Shown: piece by piece, positions 50,515 through 63,420 of the stretch
Layout of the letters: the number at the start of each line of letters is the position of its first letter
Numbering within the stretch: the first letter of the stretch is position 1
Assembly: GCA_903836945.1 (NCBI GenBank)
Contig: CAILSO010000019.1
Location: 62,001-126,000 of the forward strand
Length of the DNA: 64,000 nt
DNA from: an uncultured Actinomycetes bacterium
GTDB taxonomy: Bacteria; Actinomycetota; Actinomycetes; Nanopelagicales; Nanopelagicaceae
Direction: 5' to 3'
The notes under the pieces: model-generated
Database searches by the model: none
What the model saw: only the letters and a program-made list of their open reading frames with translations
What the model was told of the DNA's origin: nothing
Program-made: the position numbers and the translations under genes

Positions 50515-53354
50515 GCGCAGATCATCTAATAGTTCGTGGCGCAAGAGAGCACAATCTCAAGAATGTCTCCATTGAACTTCCTCGAAACTCTTTGGTTGTT
50601 TTTACCGGGCTTTCTGGCTCAGGTAAATCATCCTTAGCCTTTGACACAATTTTTGCCGAAGGTCAGCGTAGATATGTTGAATCGCTCTCGGCATATGCTC
50701 GGCAATTCTTAGGGCAGATGGATAAGCCTGATGTTGATTTCATTGAAGGTTTATCTCCGGCGGTATCTATCGATCAAAAATCGACCAATCGAAATCCACG
50801 TTCGACGGTTGGAACTATCACTGAAGTTTATGACTATCTACGTCTTCTCTTTGCCCGCGCCGGTCGGCCTCACTGTCCAAAGTGCGGTAAAGCAATAAAA
50901 AAGCAGACACCGCAAAATATTGTTGATCAAATTCTGGAAATGGATGAAGGAACAAAATTTCTGGTATTAGCTCCAGTTGTTCGCGCTAGAAAGGGCGAAT
51001 TCCTAGATCTATTCAAAGATTTTACAACTCAAGGTTATTCCAGGGTTCGAGTCGACGGCACGGTCTATCCAATCGCAGAAGTTCCAAAATTAAAGAAGCA
51101 AGAGAAGCATACGATCGATGTCGTCGTAGACCGTCTGACCGTAAGCACGGAATCAAAGACTCGATTGACGGATTCAATCGAGACCGCTCTCAAACTTGCC
51201 AGTGGCTTAGTCGTATTGGATTTTGTAGATGCAAAGGCGGGTTCAAAGGATAAAGAGCGCACCTACAGCGAACATATGGCCTGCCATGATTGTGGACTTT
51301 CCTTTGAAGAACTTGAGCCACGATCCTTCTCATTTAATTCGCCATTTGGTGCCTGCCCTGAATGTACGGGTATCGGAACGCGCCTAGAAGTTGATGAAGA
51401 ATTGGTAATTCCCGATGAAGATCTTTCTATCTCCGAAGGTGCCATCGCTCCGTGGTCTAGTGGTCAATCATCGGAATACTTCCAACGCATCCTTGAAGGA
51501 TTGGCGGGCGAGCTTAAATTCTCACTTGATAATCCATGGAAGAAATTATCGGTAAAGGCAAAAGAGGCAATCCTTCACGGCTGGGATTATGAAGTACATG
51601 TAAAGTACAAGAATCGTTATGGCCGGGTGCGCAATTATTCAACTGGATTTGAAGGAGTCGTCTCCTTCGTAGAGCGAAAGCATGCTGAAACTGACAGCGA
51701 TTTTTCGCGCGAAAAGTATGCGGCATATATGCGGGAAACTCCTTGTCCGGCTTGCAAGGGAACCCGACTTAAGCCCGAGGTTCTGGCAGTCACCATTGGC
51801 GGCAAGAGCATTGCTGCAATCTGCGAACTTTCAATCGGGGAGTGCGCCGAATTCTTAAAGAAGATCTCGCTTAATTCTCGCGAAAAGCAGATTGCCGATC
51901 GAGTTCTAAAAGAAGTTCATACGCGCCTTGGTTTCTTACTTGATGTCGGCCTAGATTATTTATCTTTGGATCGCCCAGCCGGAACGCTATCGGGTGGTGA
52001 GGCACAGCGAATTCGATTGGCAACACAGATTGGCTCTGGTCTTGTGGGAGTGCTCTACGTACTTGATGAACCAAGTATCGGTCTGCACCAGCGGGATAAT
52101 CGACGTCTCATTGAAACATTAACGCGCTTGCGGGACCTGGGAAATACTTTAATAGTCGTCGAACATGATGAGGACACAATTCGAACGGCGGATTGGATTG
52201 TAGATATTGGGCCAGGCGCTGGCGAACATGGTGGACATGTTGTCTCTTCAGGTGATTATCAGGCCTTAATTAGCGCGAAGAATTCCATAACCGGAGATTA
52301 TCTATCTGGTCGAACTAAGATCGAGATACCTAAAGAACGTCGCAAGTTAGATCCGAAACGTAGCCTGGTTGTAAAGGGCGCAAAGGAAAATAACCTGCAG
52401 GGGATAGATGTCTCATTCCCACTTGGTGCCTTTGTCGCAGTCTCGGGAGTCAGTGGTTCTGGAAAATCCACTTTAGTAAATGACATTCTCTACTCGGTTT
52501 TGGCTAATAAGTTAAATGGCGCACGAATAGTTCCGGGTCGCCATAAGACAGTCACCGGACTAGAACACCTAGATAAAGTTGTGCATGTTGACCAATCGCC
52601 AATTGGAAGAACACCCAGATCCAATCCAGCTACCTATACCGGCGTCTTTGACAAGGTACGGGCACTTTTTGCCGAGACGACTGAAGCAAAGATTCGCGGA
52701 TATCAACAAGGTCGCTTCTCTTTCAATGTAAAGGGCGGCCGCTGTGAGAACTGCGCCGGAGATGGCACGATCACCATTGAGATGAATTTCTTGCCCGATG
52801 TCTATGTCCCTTGCGAAGTTTGCCATGGAGCTAGATATAACCGGGAAACCTTAGAGGTGCACTACAAAGGAAAGACCATCGCTGAAGTTTTGAATATGCC
52901 AATCGAAGAGGCTCATGGATTCTTTGAATCAGTGCCGGCGATCGCCAGATATCTAAAGACTTTAAATGATGTTGGCTTAGGATATGTTCGTCTGGGTCAA
53001 TCAGCCCCAACTCTTTCCGGCGGCGAAGCGCAGCGCGTGAAGTTAGCAACGGAATTGCAACGACGCTCTACCGGTCGCACTATTTATGTTCTTGATGAAC
53101 CTACAACTGGTCTGCACTTTGAGGATGTTCGAAAACTCCTCATCGTCCTGAACCGATTAGTCGATACGGGAAATACCGTTATTGTCATTGAACACAACCT
53201 TGATGTAATTAAATCAGCAGACTGGATCATTGATATGGGTCCTGAAGGTGGATCGGGGGGTGGCTATGTTGTCGCCGAAGGCACGCCCGAAGCGGTCAGT
53301 GTCAATCCAAAGAGTTACACCGGAAGCTTCTTGGCGCAAACTTTAAAGAATTAG
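50511..53354 (+). CDS. uvrA: Excinuclease ABC subunit A
   Basis: [12 protein letters not shown], two ABC domains, zinc-binding cysteines, 947 aa. Confidence 0.98.
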   Translation: MSADHLIVRGAREHNLKNVSIELPRNSLVVFTGLSGSGKSSLAFDTIFAEGQRRYVESLSAYARQFLGQMDKPDVDFIEGLSPAVSIDQKSTNRNPRSTVGTITEVYDYLRLLFARAGRPHCPKCGKAIKKQTPQNIVDQILEMDEGTKFLVLAPVVRARKGEFLDLFKDFTTQGYSRVRVDGTVYPIAEVPKLKKQEKHTIDVVVDRLTVSTESKTRLTDSIETALKLASGLVVLDFVDAKAGSKDKERTYSEHMACHDCGLSFEELEPRSFSFNSPFGACPECTGIGTRLEVDEELVIPDEDLSISEGAIAPWSSGQSSEYFQRILEGLAGELKFSLDNPWKKLSVKAKEAILHGWDYEVHVKYKNRYGRVRNYSTGFEGVVSFVERKHAETDSDFSREKYAAYMRETPCPACKGTRLKPEVLAVTIGGKSIAAICELSIGECAEFLKKISLNSREKQIADRVLKEVHTRLGFLLDVGLDYLSLDRPAGTLSGGEAQRIRLATQIGSGLVGVLYVLDEPSIGLHQRDNRRLIETLTRLRDLGNTLIVVEHDEDTIRTADWIVDIGPGAGEHGGHVVSSGDYQALISAKNSITGDYLSGRTKIEIPKERRKLDPKRSLVVKGAKENNLQGIDVSFPLGAFVAVSGVSGSGKSTLVNDILYSVLANKLNGARIVPGRHKTVTGLEHLDKVVHVDQSPIGRTPRSNPATYTGVFDKVRALFAETTEAKIRGYQQGRFSFNVKGGRCENCAGDGTITIEMNFLPDVYVPCEVCHGARYNRETLEVHYKGKTIAEVLNMPIEEAHGFFESVPAIARYLKTLNDVGLGYVRLGQSAPTLSGGEAQRVKLATELQRRSTGRTIYVLDEPTTGLHFEDVRKLLIVLNRLVDTGNTVIVIEHNLDVIKSADWIIDMGPEGGSGGGYVVAEGTPEAVSVNPKSYTGSFLAQTLKN

Positions 53355-53355
53355 C

Positions 53356-55278
53356 ATGAGCGATCCGCAAAGTTATCGGCCACAAAATATCCCTACCGAC
53401 CCTGGGGTCTATCGCTTTTACGATGCGGGGGATCAGGTTATCTATGTTGGGAAAGCGAAGAATCTTAAAAATAGATTAAATTCATATTTCCAAAAGAACC
53501 TTTTGGAAAAGACATATCGAATGGTCCACACCGCAGTACGAGTTGATTGGACCATTGTAAATACCGAGGTAGAAGCCCTTCAGTTGGAGTTCACCTGGAT
53601 CAAGTCGGAAAATCCCAAATTCAATATTCAATTTAAGGACGATAAGTCTTATCCATATTTGGGCGTCAGCGTCAAAGAGGAATATCCACGGCTATTTATT
53701 TCACGCGCGAAGAAGCGAGCTGGGGTCAAATACTTCGGTCCATATGCACATGCTTGGGCGCTTCGATCGACATTCGATGTTCTACAAAAGCTCTATCCAA
53801 TTAGAAGTTGTTCGGATGAGAATTTTCAAAGAGCCAAGAGGAGCAAGCGTCAATGCCTGTTGGGGGATATTGGTAAATGTAGCGCGCCTTGTGTCGAATG
53901 GGTATCGAAGGAGGACCACCTTAAATTGGCAAAGGATTTGATCTCATTCGTGGATTCAAATCCTGATGATATTTCAAACCAACTTTTGACAGATATGCAG
54001 CGTGCCTCGGAATTAGAGGAATTTGAAAAAGCGGCAAGGATTCGTGACCAATTAGATGCCATCGCTAGATCTAGCCAAACTGCGGGAACTATGTTGAGTA
54101 GCAATTTTTCAGCCGACATCCTTGCGACCTTTGAAGAGGTAACCCATGCGGCGGCAACCATCTTTAGCGTGCGCTTTGGTCGAGTTGTTGGATCGAGATC
54201 TTGGATTATTGATCGCGCAGACATTCTCGAGGAAGAGAATTTCTCACAAAGTGCGCTCATGAAGATCTATAGCGAGACCCCTGCGCCAAGTGAAATTCTT
54301 GTCGATGAACTTCCAAGCGATCCAGAGGTAATCTCAAGTTGGTTATCAGAAAAATCTGGCCATAAAGTCAGCATCACAAAACCTTTAAGAGGGGAGAAGG
54401 TTGAGGTACTGACGACGGTAAAACGAAACGCTCAGCAAGCTCTTATCCAATACCTAAGCAAGCGATCAAATGACTCGGCTGTTAGCGGAAGAGCTATTGA
54501 AGAGATTGCAACCTTATTAGATCTCCCAGAATTGCCACTTCGAATTGAATGTTTTGATATCTCCAACACGCAAGGCACAAATATGGTTGCTTCGATGGTG
54601 GTCTTTGAGGATGGCCAGCCAAAAAAGAGCGATTACCGCAGATTTGCAATCGCCGACGATGAGAAGTTCGATGACACCAGAGCGATGCACCATGTGCTTA
54701 CTAGGCGCTTAAAACGATACCTAGCAGATAAAGATGTGGATCCGCGGGAACTTGCAATCGCTGGTGGAAATAGAAGTAAGTTCTCATATCCGCCGCAATT
54801 GATTGTCGTCGATGGTGGCGCACCTCAGGTTGCAGCCGCAGCACGAGCTTTAGCGGAGCTTGGGATATCAGATATTGCTTTATGTGGCCTGGCAAAGCGA
54901 TTGGAAGAAGTTTGGTTGCCCGACTCAAAAGATCCGATTATTTTTCCGCGCCATAGTGAAGGCCTATATTTGCTTCAACGGATTCGAGATGAGGCGCATC
55001 GATTTGCAATTACCTTCCATCGAAGCAGGAGATCGAAGGTAATGTTGGAATCTTTGTTAGATGAGATTCCACAACTTGGGGAAGTGCGTCGCAAAGCCTT
55101 ACTAGAACGGTTTGGATCAGTAGCCGCGCTTAAAAAAGCAGATTTATCAGAAGTAGCCGCGGTCCCTGGTATTGGAAGCAAGACTGCAGAAATTATCATT
55201 AGCGCATTGAACGCCGAGATTATCGAAGAGCAAGAGCAAGGAATACGCGCGAATATGGAAACCGGCGAGATACTTTGA
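53356..55278 (+). CDS. uvrC: Excinuclease ABC subunit C
   Basis: GIY-YIG domain GVYRFYDAGDQVIYVGKAKNLKNRL; C-terminal HhH. Confidence 0.97.
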   Translation: MSDPQSYRPQNIPTDPGVYRFYDAGDQVIYVGKAKNLKNRLNSYFQKNLLEKTYRMVHTAVRVDWTIVNTEVEALQLEFTWIKSENPKFNIQFKDDKSYPYLGVSVKEEYPRLFISRAKKRAGVKYFGPYAHAWALRSTFDVLQKLYPIRSCSDENFQRAKRSKRQCLLGDIGKCSAPCVEWVSKEDHLKLAKDLISFVDSNPDDISNQLLTDMQRASELEEFEKAARIRDQLDAIARSSQTAGTMLSSNFSADILATFEEVTHAAATIFSVRFGRVVGSRSWIIDRADILEEENFSQSALMKIYSETPAPSEILVDELPSDPEVISSWLSEKSGHKVSITKPLRGEKVEVLTTVKRNAQQALIQYLSKRSNDSAVSGRAIEEIATLLDLPELPLRIECFDISNTQGTNMVASMVVFEDGQPKKSDYRRFAIADDEKFDDTRAMHHVLTRRLKRYLADKDVDPRELAIAGGNRSKFSYPPQLIVVDGGAPQVAAAARALAELGISDIALCGLAKRLEEVWLPDSKDPIIFPRHSEGLYLLQRIRDEAHRFAITFHRSRRSKVMLESLLDEIPQLGEVRRKALLERFGSVAALKKADLSEVAAVPGIGSKTAEIIISALNAEIIEEQEQGIRANMETGEIL

Positions 55279-55290
55279 GAGGATATAGCC

Positions 55291-56166
55291 ATGACATCCA
55301 ATGAGGTCGTGGTGATCACCGGCATGAGCGGTGCTGGAAAATCTACAGTTGCACATGCCCTTGAAGATCTCGGTTGGTATGTGGTCGACAACCTACCGCC
55401 AGCAATGCTGGCTACCTTGTGCGATCTGGCAGCAAAGACTACGACTTCAATCGCAGTAGTAATTGATGTAAGAGGTCGACAGTTTTTTGATGACTTAACC
55501 CGAGCACTTGCCGAAGTCGCTGATAAGGGGATCAGTCGCCGTGTCTTGTTCGTAGATGCAGCTGATGATGTATTAGTCCGTCGTTTTGAATCAACTCGCA
55601 GGCCGCACCCGCTACAAGGCCCTGATCGCATCTTGGATGGCATCACAAAAGAACGTGAACGTCTGCAGGAAGTTAGATCAGTTGCTGATGTAGTTATTGA
55701 TTCATCTTCACTTAATATCCATCAGTTAGATAAGAAGATTGCAGATATTTTTAGTGATGGCGAGATCGCTGATCTTAGGGTGAATATTCTCTCCTTTGGT
55801 TATAAGTATGGAATTCCGGTCGATGCCGATTTAGTCATGGACTGTCGTTTTATCCCAAATCCACATTGGATACCCGAATTGCGTCCGCTGACTGGTTTAG
55901 ATAACGCCGTGAAAGAGAATGTAATGAGGGCGGAAAATGTTCAGGAATTTCTCGTTAACTACCAGGCGTTGTTTGCAACGATGGCAAATGGTTTTATTCA
56001 CGAAGGACGAAAGTATTTGACACTTGCCGTCGGGTGTACTGGAGGTAAGCATCGAAGTGTTGCCGTTGCCGAGGAATTGGCCAAGCGATTCAACGGCGAA
56101 CTTCACAACTCAGGCCGGGCAATTTCAGCTCATGCCATTCACCGCGATCTCGGTCGCGAAATCTAG
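55291..56166 (+). CDS. rapZ: RapZ/YvcJ family nucleotide-binding protein
   Basis: ITGMSGAGKSTVAHALEDLGWYVVDNLPP, GCTGGKHRSVAVAE motifs. Confidence 0.96.
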   Translation: MTSNEVVVITGMSGAGKSTVAHALEDLGWYVVDNLPPAMLATLCDLAAKTTTSIAVVIDVRGRQFFDDLTRALAEVADKGISRRVLFVDAADDVLVRRFESTRRPHPLQGPDRILDGITKERERLQEVRSVADVVIDSSSLNIHQLDKKIADIFSDGEIADLRVNILSFGYKYGIPVDADLVMDCRFIPNPHWIPELRPLTGLDNAVKENVMRAENVQEFLVNYQALFATMANGFIHEGRKYLTLAVGCTGGKHRSVAVAEELAKRFNGELHNSGRAISAHAIHRDLGREI

Positions 56167-56183
56167 TCTGAATTTATAGATAG

Positions 56184-57119
56184 ATGTCACCAAGAATTGT
56201 TGCCTTGGGTGGCGGCCATGGATTAGCGGCAACGCTATCGGCGCTGCGATCAATTACCAGTGAGATCACAGCAGTGGTTACCGTTGCTGATAACGGCGGC
56301 TCGAGCGGAAGAATTAGAGAAGAGTTTGATTTTTTACCGCCCGGTGATTTACGAATGGCACTTGCGGCGCTCTGTAGCGATGATGAGTGGGGTCGCAATT
56401 GGGCGGAGATTCTGCAATTCCGATTTACCGGAACAGGGGAATTATCTGGTCACGCCGTTGGTAATTTATTGCTGGCAGCCCTTTGGGATCGTGATCGTGA
56501 TTTAGTAAAGGGCATCGACCGCGTAGGTGAATTATTGCGAACGGTAGGGCGAGTTCTACCTATGTCATTGCAGCCACTTGATATTGAAGGTGTTTTCATT
56601 ACCCCTGCTGGAGAGCGAAAAGTTCGTGGGCAAATCGAAGTTGCAACAACGAGGGCAATGGTAAAGAGCCTCAAATTGATTCCCGAAAATCCAACCCCTA
56701 CGCCAGAGGCTTTGACTGCAATTGCAAATGCAGATTGGATAACTATCGGCCCGGGAAGTTGGCTGTCGAGTGTGATGCCACATTTCCTCGCTGCTGATTT
56801 AGCCGATGCCATAGTCACAAGTCGGGCGAAGAAGGTACTTATTTTTAATTTACCCGAACCAAGAAGTGAGGGTGAGTTTGCGGGGTATAGTCCGAAAGAG
56901 CATTTAAGTTTCCTTCTCACTCATCGGCCTGATTTGCATATAGATATGGCTATAGCCGATCAAAGTTCTTTCAAATCCGAGAGCGAGATCGCTGATTTGC
57001 GGGTCAGCTTGGCCGAATGTGGTGGAAAATTAGAAATTGGAGATTTCGCCTCAAAAATTGGCGCGGTCTCCCATGATGTAAAAAAATTGAGTTCAGCTTT
57101 CTCGCACATTTTCGCTTGA
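56184..57119 (+). CDS. yvcK: YvcK/CofD-like gluconeogenesis factor
   Basis: [42 protein letters not shown] motifs. Confidence 0.95.
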   Translation: MSPRIVALGGGHGLAATLSALRSITSEITAVVTVADNGGSSGRIREEFDFLPPGDLRMALAALCSDDEWGRNWAEILQFRFTGTGELSGHAVGNLLLAALWDRDRDLVKGIDRVGELLRTVGRVLPMSLQPLDIEGVFITPAGERKVRGQIEVATTRAMVKSLKLIPENPTPTPEALTAIANADWITIGPGSWLSSVMPHFLAADLADAIVTSRAKKVLIFNLPEPRSEGEFAGYSPKEHLSFLLTHRPDLHIDMAIADQSSFKSESEIADLRVSLAECGGKLEIGDFASKIGAVSHDVKKLSSAFSHIFA

Positions 57120-57138
57120 ACCCTGCTTAAATGCGCCT

Positions 57139-58116
57139 ATGGCAATGACCGCTTCAGTAAAGGATGAGCTCTCAAGGCTCTCCGTAAATAAGCCGTGCTG
57201 CCGCAAAGCGGAAGTATCTGCAATCTTAAGATTTGCCGGAGGGCTACATATCGCCTCTGGGAAAATTACCATCGAAGTAGAATTAGATACCGCACAGAGC
57301 GCCAGGCGATTACGTAAAGATATCTCTGAAGTTTATGGGCACGAAAGTGAATTAGCCGTCCTTTCGCCTAGTGGTATCCGAAAAGGAAGTCGTTACGTTG
57401 TTCGAGTCACCTCAGATGGCGATGCTTTAGCAAGACAGACCGGTTTGATCGATGCGAATAATCGTCCGATTCGCGGTTTGCCGCCACAAGTTGTCTCAGC
57501 TGGTATTTGTGATGCCGAAGCAGCTTGGCGAGGTGCCTTCTTGGCTCACGGATCGCTTACTGAACCGGGTCGCTCTTCCGCTTTAGAAATTACTTGCCCG
57601 GGACCTGAAGCTGCTCTGGCTTTAGTCGGCGCGGCTCGTCGTTTGGGTATCACTGCAAAAGCGCGCGAAGTTAGAAATGTTGATCGGGTAGTGCTGCGCG
57701 ATGGAGATGCGATTGGGGCTTTACTCACTCGTCTTGGCGCACACGAAAGTGTCTTAGCGTGGGAAGAACGTCGCATGCGCAGGGAAGTGCGAGCGACCGC
57801 CAATCGTTTGGCAAACTTTGATGATGCTAATCTTCGCCGCTCGGCCCGGGCAGCAGTTGCTGCGTCTGCCAGAGTTGCAAGAGCAATGGAGATTTTGGGG
57901 CCACAGATTCCAGAGCACTTAAAGGAAGCTGGTGAGTTGCGTATTAATCATGGCCAAGCCAGCCTTGAAGAGCTTGGTTCCTTAGCCTCACCACCGATGA
58001 CTAAAGATGCGATTGCTGGGCGAATTCGACGCTTACTTGCGATGGCTGATAAGCGCGCACATGACCTTGGAATTCCAGATACCGAAGCGGGATTAGCGCC
58101 TGATTTACTCGGGTAA
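57139..58116 (+). CDS. whiA: Sporulation/division regulator WhiA (LAGLIDADG-like plus HTH)
   Basis: [53 protein letters not shown] motifs. Confidence 0.97.
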   Translation: MAMTASVKDELSRLSVNKPCCRKAEVSAILRFAGGLHIASGKITIEVELDTAQSARRLRKDISEVYGHESELAVLSPSGIRKGSRYVVRVTSDGDALARQTGLIDANNRPIRGLPPQVVSAGICDAEAAWRGAFLAHGSLTEPGRSSALEITCPGPEAALALVGAARRLGITAKAREVRNVDRVVLRDGDAIGALLTRLGAHESVLAWEERRMRREVRATANRLANFDDANLRRSARAAVAASARVARAMEILGPQIPEHLKEAGELRINHGQASLEELGSLASPPMTKDAIAGRIRRLLAMADKRAHDLGIPDTEAGLAPDLLG

Positions 58117-58148
58117 CCCCGCTTTCTTGGCTGATAGGATTACGCCCT

Positions 58149-58160
58149 CACAACGTTGTG
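58149..58160. promoter_or_regulatory. Perfect 12-bp palindrome CACAACGTTGTG upstream of gap; LacI-family-operator-like
   Basis: Sequence equals its own reverse complement; AACGTT centre. Confidence 0.55.
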
Positions 58161-58184
58161 GTTTTAAACAAATTTTCTTTTTAA

Positions 58185-59197
<1,013 letters not shown>

Positions 59198-59198
<1 letters not shown>

Positions 59199-60388
59199 TG
59201 AATATTCAAACCCTCGAAAATCTAGATCCAACTGATCTTCGCGGGAAGCGAGTATTTCTCCGCTGTGATTTAAACGTGCCATTGAAAGATGGCACGATCA
59301 CAGATGATGGTCGAATTCGTGCATCGCTTCCAACAATCAAATATCTAATTGAACAAGGCGCGGCTATAGTCATCGCTGCACACTTGGGCCGCCCTAAAGG
59401 CGAGCGAAAGCCCGAACTCTCACTGGCACCAGTGGCAAAGCGACTTAGTGAATTGCTCGGAACCGAAGTTGCATTTTCAAATGAGATTGTTGGAAGTTCC
59501 AAAGCGCTTGCAGTTTCAAGTGGTGAAGTTGTCTTGTTGGAAAATATTCGTTACGAGGCTGCTGAAACGAGCAAAGAGGAATCGCAGCGTGAAGTACTTG
59601 CTCGTGAATTAGCCAAGTATGCCGATCTATTCATAAGCGATGGCTTTGGCGCGGTTCATAGAAAACATGCTTCGGTCTACGACATCGCAAAGTTATTGCC
59701 TCATGCTGCAGGCTTCTTAGTTGCCGCTGAAGTTGAAGTCTTGAAAAAGCTAACTCAATCACCAGAGCGTCCCTACGGAGTAGTTCTTGGCGGCGCAAAG
59801 GTTTCCGACAAAATTGGCGTCATATCTAACCTGCTCGATAAGGTCAATGTTTTAGCCATCGGCGGGGGAATGCTATTCACCTTTTTGGCCGCCCAAGGAA
59901 AAGAGATCGGTAAATCTTTAGTAGAAGTCGATTTAATCCCAACCGTTAAAGAACTCTTGACTCGGGCAGAATCCCTTGGAGTTAAACTTTTATTGCCGAC
60001 AGACATTGTTGTCGCGAAGGAATTTTCGGCGGATGCAACTCCGACCACGGTTTCAGCAAGTGCCATACCTTCTGATCAAATGGGATTGGATATTGGCCCA
60101 GATACGGCGGCTAATTTTGCTTCTGCAATCTCGACTTGCAAAACTGTTTTCTGGAATGGCCCGATGGGTGTATTTGAATTCCCAAACTTTGCTAATGGCA
60201 CAAAGGTCGTCGCAAAGGCGCTGACGGGAGTTACCGGCATATCAGTTGTAGGTGGCGGTGATTCGGCAGCCGCGGTACGCAAACTCGGTTTTGTCGATGC
60301 TGATTTCGGATATATCTCAACTGGTGGTGGAGCTTCACTTGAATACCTAGAAGGAAAAGAGCTACCAGGCTTAGTAGTCCTGATCTAA
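59198..60388 (+). CDS. pgk: Phosphoglycerate kinase
   Basis: [39 protein letters not shown] motifs. Confidence 0.98.
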
Positions 60389-60428
60389 AGAATTTTTCAA
60401 GCGAGAAATAGAATCGAAAAGGGGAGAG

Positions 60429-61208
60429 ATGCGTAAACCGCTGATAGCTGGAAATTGGAAGATGAATCTAAATCATCTGGAAGCGATTGCCGTTACCCAG
60501 AAACTTTCTTATTCACTAGATGATAAGGATTACGACGCCGTAGATGTTCTAGTTATTCCGCCATTTACCGATATTCGTTCTGTCCAAACCTTGATTGACG
60601 GGGATCGACTTCGCTTAGTTTATGGCGCACAGGATCTCTCACCAGAGGCGAGTGGGGCTTATACCGGCGATATTTCTGGCTCGATGCTAAATAAACTTGG
60701 CTGCTCACACGTCCTAATTGGCCATTCCGAACGACGGGCAATTCACGGGGAAGGCGATGAGCTCCTCAATCGAAAGATCAAAGCGGCTTTGGGCAACGAG
60801 ATAACTCCGCTCTTATGTATCGGAGAAGAACTTGAGATTCGTGAATCTGGTAATCAAGTTGAATATGTATTGACTCAACTTCGAAATGCACTAAAGGGAT
60901 TTCACAAACCTGATCTCAAAAAGATCGTCTTTGCCTACGAACCTGTATGGGCTATTGGCACTGGCAAGACTGCAACCCCAGAAGATGCGCAAGAAGTTTG
61001 CGCCGCCATTCGAATTGAGTTGAAGAAGATCGGTTCTGAAGAGATTGCCGATGCAGCGCGAATCCTTTACGGCGGCTCCGTTAAGTCGGCGAATATTGTT
61101 GAAATCATGAAGCAAGAGGATGTGGATGGCGTCCTTGTGGGCGGAGCAAGCCTTGATCCAGAGGAATTCGCCCGAATCGCCAAATTTCACCGCGTAGCTT
61201 CGGCATAA
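60429..61208 (+). CDS. tpiA: Triosephosphate isomerase
   Basis: [30 protein letters not shown] motifs. Confidence 0.98.
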   Translation: MRKPLIAGNWKMNLNHLEAIAVTQKLSYSLDDKDYDAVDVLVIPPFTDIRSVQTLIDGDRLRLVYGAQDLSPEASGAYTGDISGSMLNKLGCSHVLIGHSERRAIHGEGDELLNRKIKAALGNEITPLLCIGEELEIRESGNQVEYVLTQLRNALKGFHKPDLKKIVFAYEPVWAIGTGKTATPEDAQEVCAAIRIELKKIGSEEIADAARILYGGSVKSANIVEIMKQEDVDGVLVGGASLDPEEFARIAKFHRVASA

Positions 61209-61269
61209 AACTTCCCACCCAAACAGGTATCCTTAGCACCTACCCAAATGTAAGAAACTGGAGAAATTC

Positions 61270-61500
61270 GTGGTCTTGGCACTTTCAATCTTGTTAGTTA
61301 TCACAAGCGTCCTGATGGTTCTTTTGGTGCTATTGCACAAAGGAAAGGGAAGTGGTCTCTCAGATCTATTTGGTGGCGGTATTTCTTCTTCTTATGGTGG
61401 AAGTTCAGTTGTAGAACGAAATCTTGATCGAATCACCATTGTTGTCGGAGGTTTGTGGTTTGCTGGAGTGATAGCGCTCTCGCTAGTTTTAAAGAAGTAG
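61270..61500 (+). CDS. secG: Preprotein translocase subunit SecG
   Basis: Two TM segments, LLHKGKGSGLSDLFGGG motif; after tpiA. Confidence 0.95.
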   Translation: MVLALSILLVITSVLMVLLVLLHKGKGSGLSDLFGGGISSSYGGSSVVERNLDRITIVVGGLWFAGVIALSLVLKK

Positions 61501-61546
61501 TTTTCGATAATTTAAATACTTTAAAAACCTATTCTTAGGAGTTGAA

Positions 61547-61882
61547 ATGGGAAGTGCAATTCGTGGAAGTCGTGTCGGCGCCGGCCCAATGGGCGAGGCC
61601 GAGCGTGGCGATGCTATTGCTCGATTCCGAGTTTCCTACTGGTGCGCAAATGGACATGAGACTCGTCCATCATTCGCACAAGAAGAATCTGTTCAGATCC
61701 CAACCGAATGGGATTGCCCTCGTTGTGGTTACCCAGCAGGTCTAAATAAAGATAAGCCACCAATGCCGGTAAAGAATGAGCCTTACAAGACTCACTTGGC
61801 TTACGTGAAGGAGCGTCGCACGGAGACCGAATCTAAGAAGATCTTGGAAGATGCGCTAGCACGCTTGCGCGGAGAAGATTAA
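61547..61882 (+). CDS. rbpA: RNA polymerase-binding protein RbpA
   Basis: AIRGSRVG, YWCANGHETRPSFAQEESVQIPTEWDCPRCGYPAG, THLAYVKERR motifs. Confidence 0.97.
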   Translation: MGSAIRGSRVGAGPMGEAERGDAIARFRVSYWCANGHETRPSFAQEESVQIPTEWDCPRCGYPAGLNKDKPPMPVKNEPYKTHLAYVKERRTETESKKILEDALARLRGED

Positions 61883-63420
61883 AAGTTTCTAAAGCTCTTT
61901 AAAATCTCAGCAATGCCGGCACCTCTATTTTTAAGGTGTATTCGAAGAAGTGGCAGGTTGCGGCTACTAAGCGCAGCCCCATCACCTAAAGCTTGTGCCA
62001 TTAAGAGTTTGTGAAAGCTTAGATCTTTTCCAGGTATTTCAAGATCAGTGTGATTCTCACCAGTGATCTGAATGAAGGCGCCATTTAATTGCCCGCCCTT
62101 GTGAAATTGTCCAGTGGAGTGAAGAAACCTTGGTCCCCACCCAAAGGTAACGCCGCGCTTGGTCTTATCGGCGAGTAATTCACGAATCTTTACGATTTCA
62201 TCATCCACGCCGCGATTTAGATAAGCCATCACAGCAATATAAGTTGATGCCGGTTGTAGGAATTTCTCAAGAATTTCAACCAGGCTAGCTCCATCGAAAT
62301 CTGAAAAGACCTGCAGGACCTCATCTTCGAAGACTGGAGTTTGCTTTGGAATTGGGTTTGCGCCCCATTCCGCTAATAGTGAATTTGTGCGATCCTTCGC
62401 CTCAGTAACATTTGGTTGGTTAAAAGGATCAACCTGCAACCCTCGACCTAGAAGAGCAGTTACATATTCCCAAAATATAAATTGTTCACCAATAGATCCT
62501 TCAACAACCAAATCGGCAGAACCCTTGGCAAAAGCTATTTTAAAACCAGCGCCTGAGATTTGTGATCCAGCTTCTTCAATAACGATTGGAAGTCGTCCAA
62601 CTTGATTCTTCCCGGTCGACTCGGCAATTAATTGTTCGATCCAATCAGCAAGTCCTGGGATCGCAGAATTGGAATCGAAGAAGGCGATATTTTGGTCGCT
62701 TTGTTCCAGAATTAGAGTTGCCACCTGGACGACAGAACTATTCGCATCCACAAAAGAATTTTGTGAAGATTTTGTACTCTTCAATATATCTTCAATATCG
62801 ACACCGATAAGGGCTGCCGGTGTTAATCCAAAGGCGCTAAGTGCACTGTAACGACCGCCCACATTTGGATCCGCGTTCACTACTTTATAGCCGGACTCTT
62901 TCGCCGAGAGATCGAGTGGTGAGTTCGGATCTGTGATGATCAGAAAATGCTCACGGGGATCAAGATTTGCATCGCGAAATGCCTTCTCAAAGAGAGCTTT
63001 CTGCGAGGCGGTCTCAATTGTGGAACCTGATTTAGATCCAACTATTACCAAGGTCTTTGCCAGATTAGTCGGTATCGCAGCGCCAATCTGATCCGGATCC
63101 GTTGAGTCTAAAACTGTTAATTGCTTCCCAAAGGTCTTCGCAAAAACTTCAGGGGCAAGGGAAGAGCCACCCATTCCGCAGAGGATCAAATTATTCAAGC
63201 CAGCGCTTTTAGTCCAGGAAACCAATTGATTCAATTGTTCAATCAGCGAGCGAGAGGAAGTTGGGAGATCGATCCAGTTGAGTCGTGTAGGCGCCTCGGT
63301 CTCGGTTCCCCAAAGGGTGTCATCCTTTGCAGCCAATTTTGCTACAACTGAATTTAAATCTTTAGCGATCGAACTTTCTGGATTGTATTTAGCTAAGAGC
63401 GGCCCAGAGAGTTCAATCAT
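61879..63420 (-). CDS. pgi: Glucose-6-phosphate isomerase
   Basis: LCGMGGSSLAPEV, VGSKSGSTIET, GGRYSALSAFGLTPAAL motifs. Confidence 0.92.
   Translation of the reverse strand: MIELSGPLLAKYNPESSIAKDLNSVVAKLAAKDDTLWGTETEAPTRLNWIDLPTSSRSLIEQLNQLVSWTKSAGLNNLILCGMGGSSLAPEVFAKTFGKQLTVLDSTDPDQIGAAIPTNLAKTLVIVGSKSGSTIETASQKALFEKAFRDANLDPREHFLIITDPNSPLDLSAKESGYKVVNADPNVGGRYSALSAFGLTPAALIGVDIEDILKSTKSSQNSFVDANSSVVQVATLILEQSDQNIAFFDSNSAIPGLADWIEQLIAESTGKNQVGRLPIVIEEAGSQISGAGFKIAFAKGSADLVVEGSIGEQFIFWEYVTALLGRGLQVDPFNQPNVTEAKDRTNSLLAEWGANPIPKQTPVFEDEVLQVFSDFDGASLVEILEKFLQPASTYIAVMAYLNRGVDDEIVKIRELLADKTKRGVTFGWGPRFLHSTGQFHKGGQLNGAFIQITGENHTDLEIPGKDLSFHKLLMAQALGDGAALSSRNLPLLRIHLKNRGAGIAEILKSFRNF

Noticed and set aside
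54975-55646. 223-aa minus-strand ORF antisense to uvrC/rapZ
   Set aside because: Spans the uvrC-rapZ junction in antisense, Ser/Thr-rich, no domain; shadow ORF
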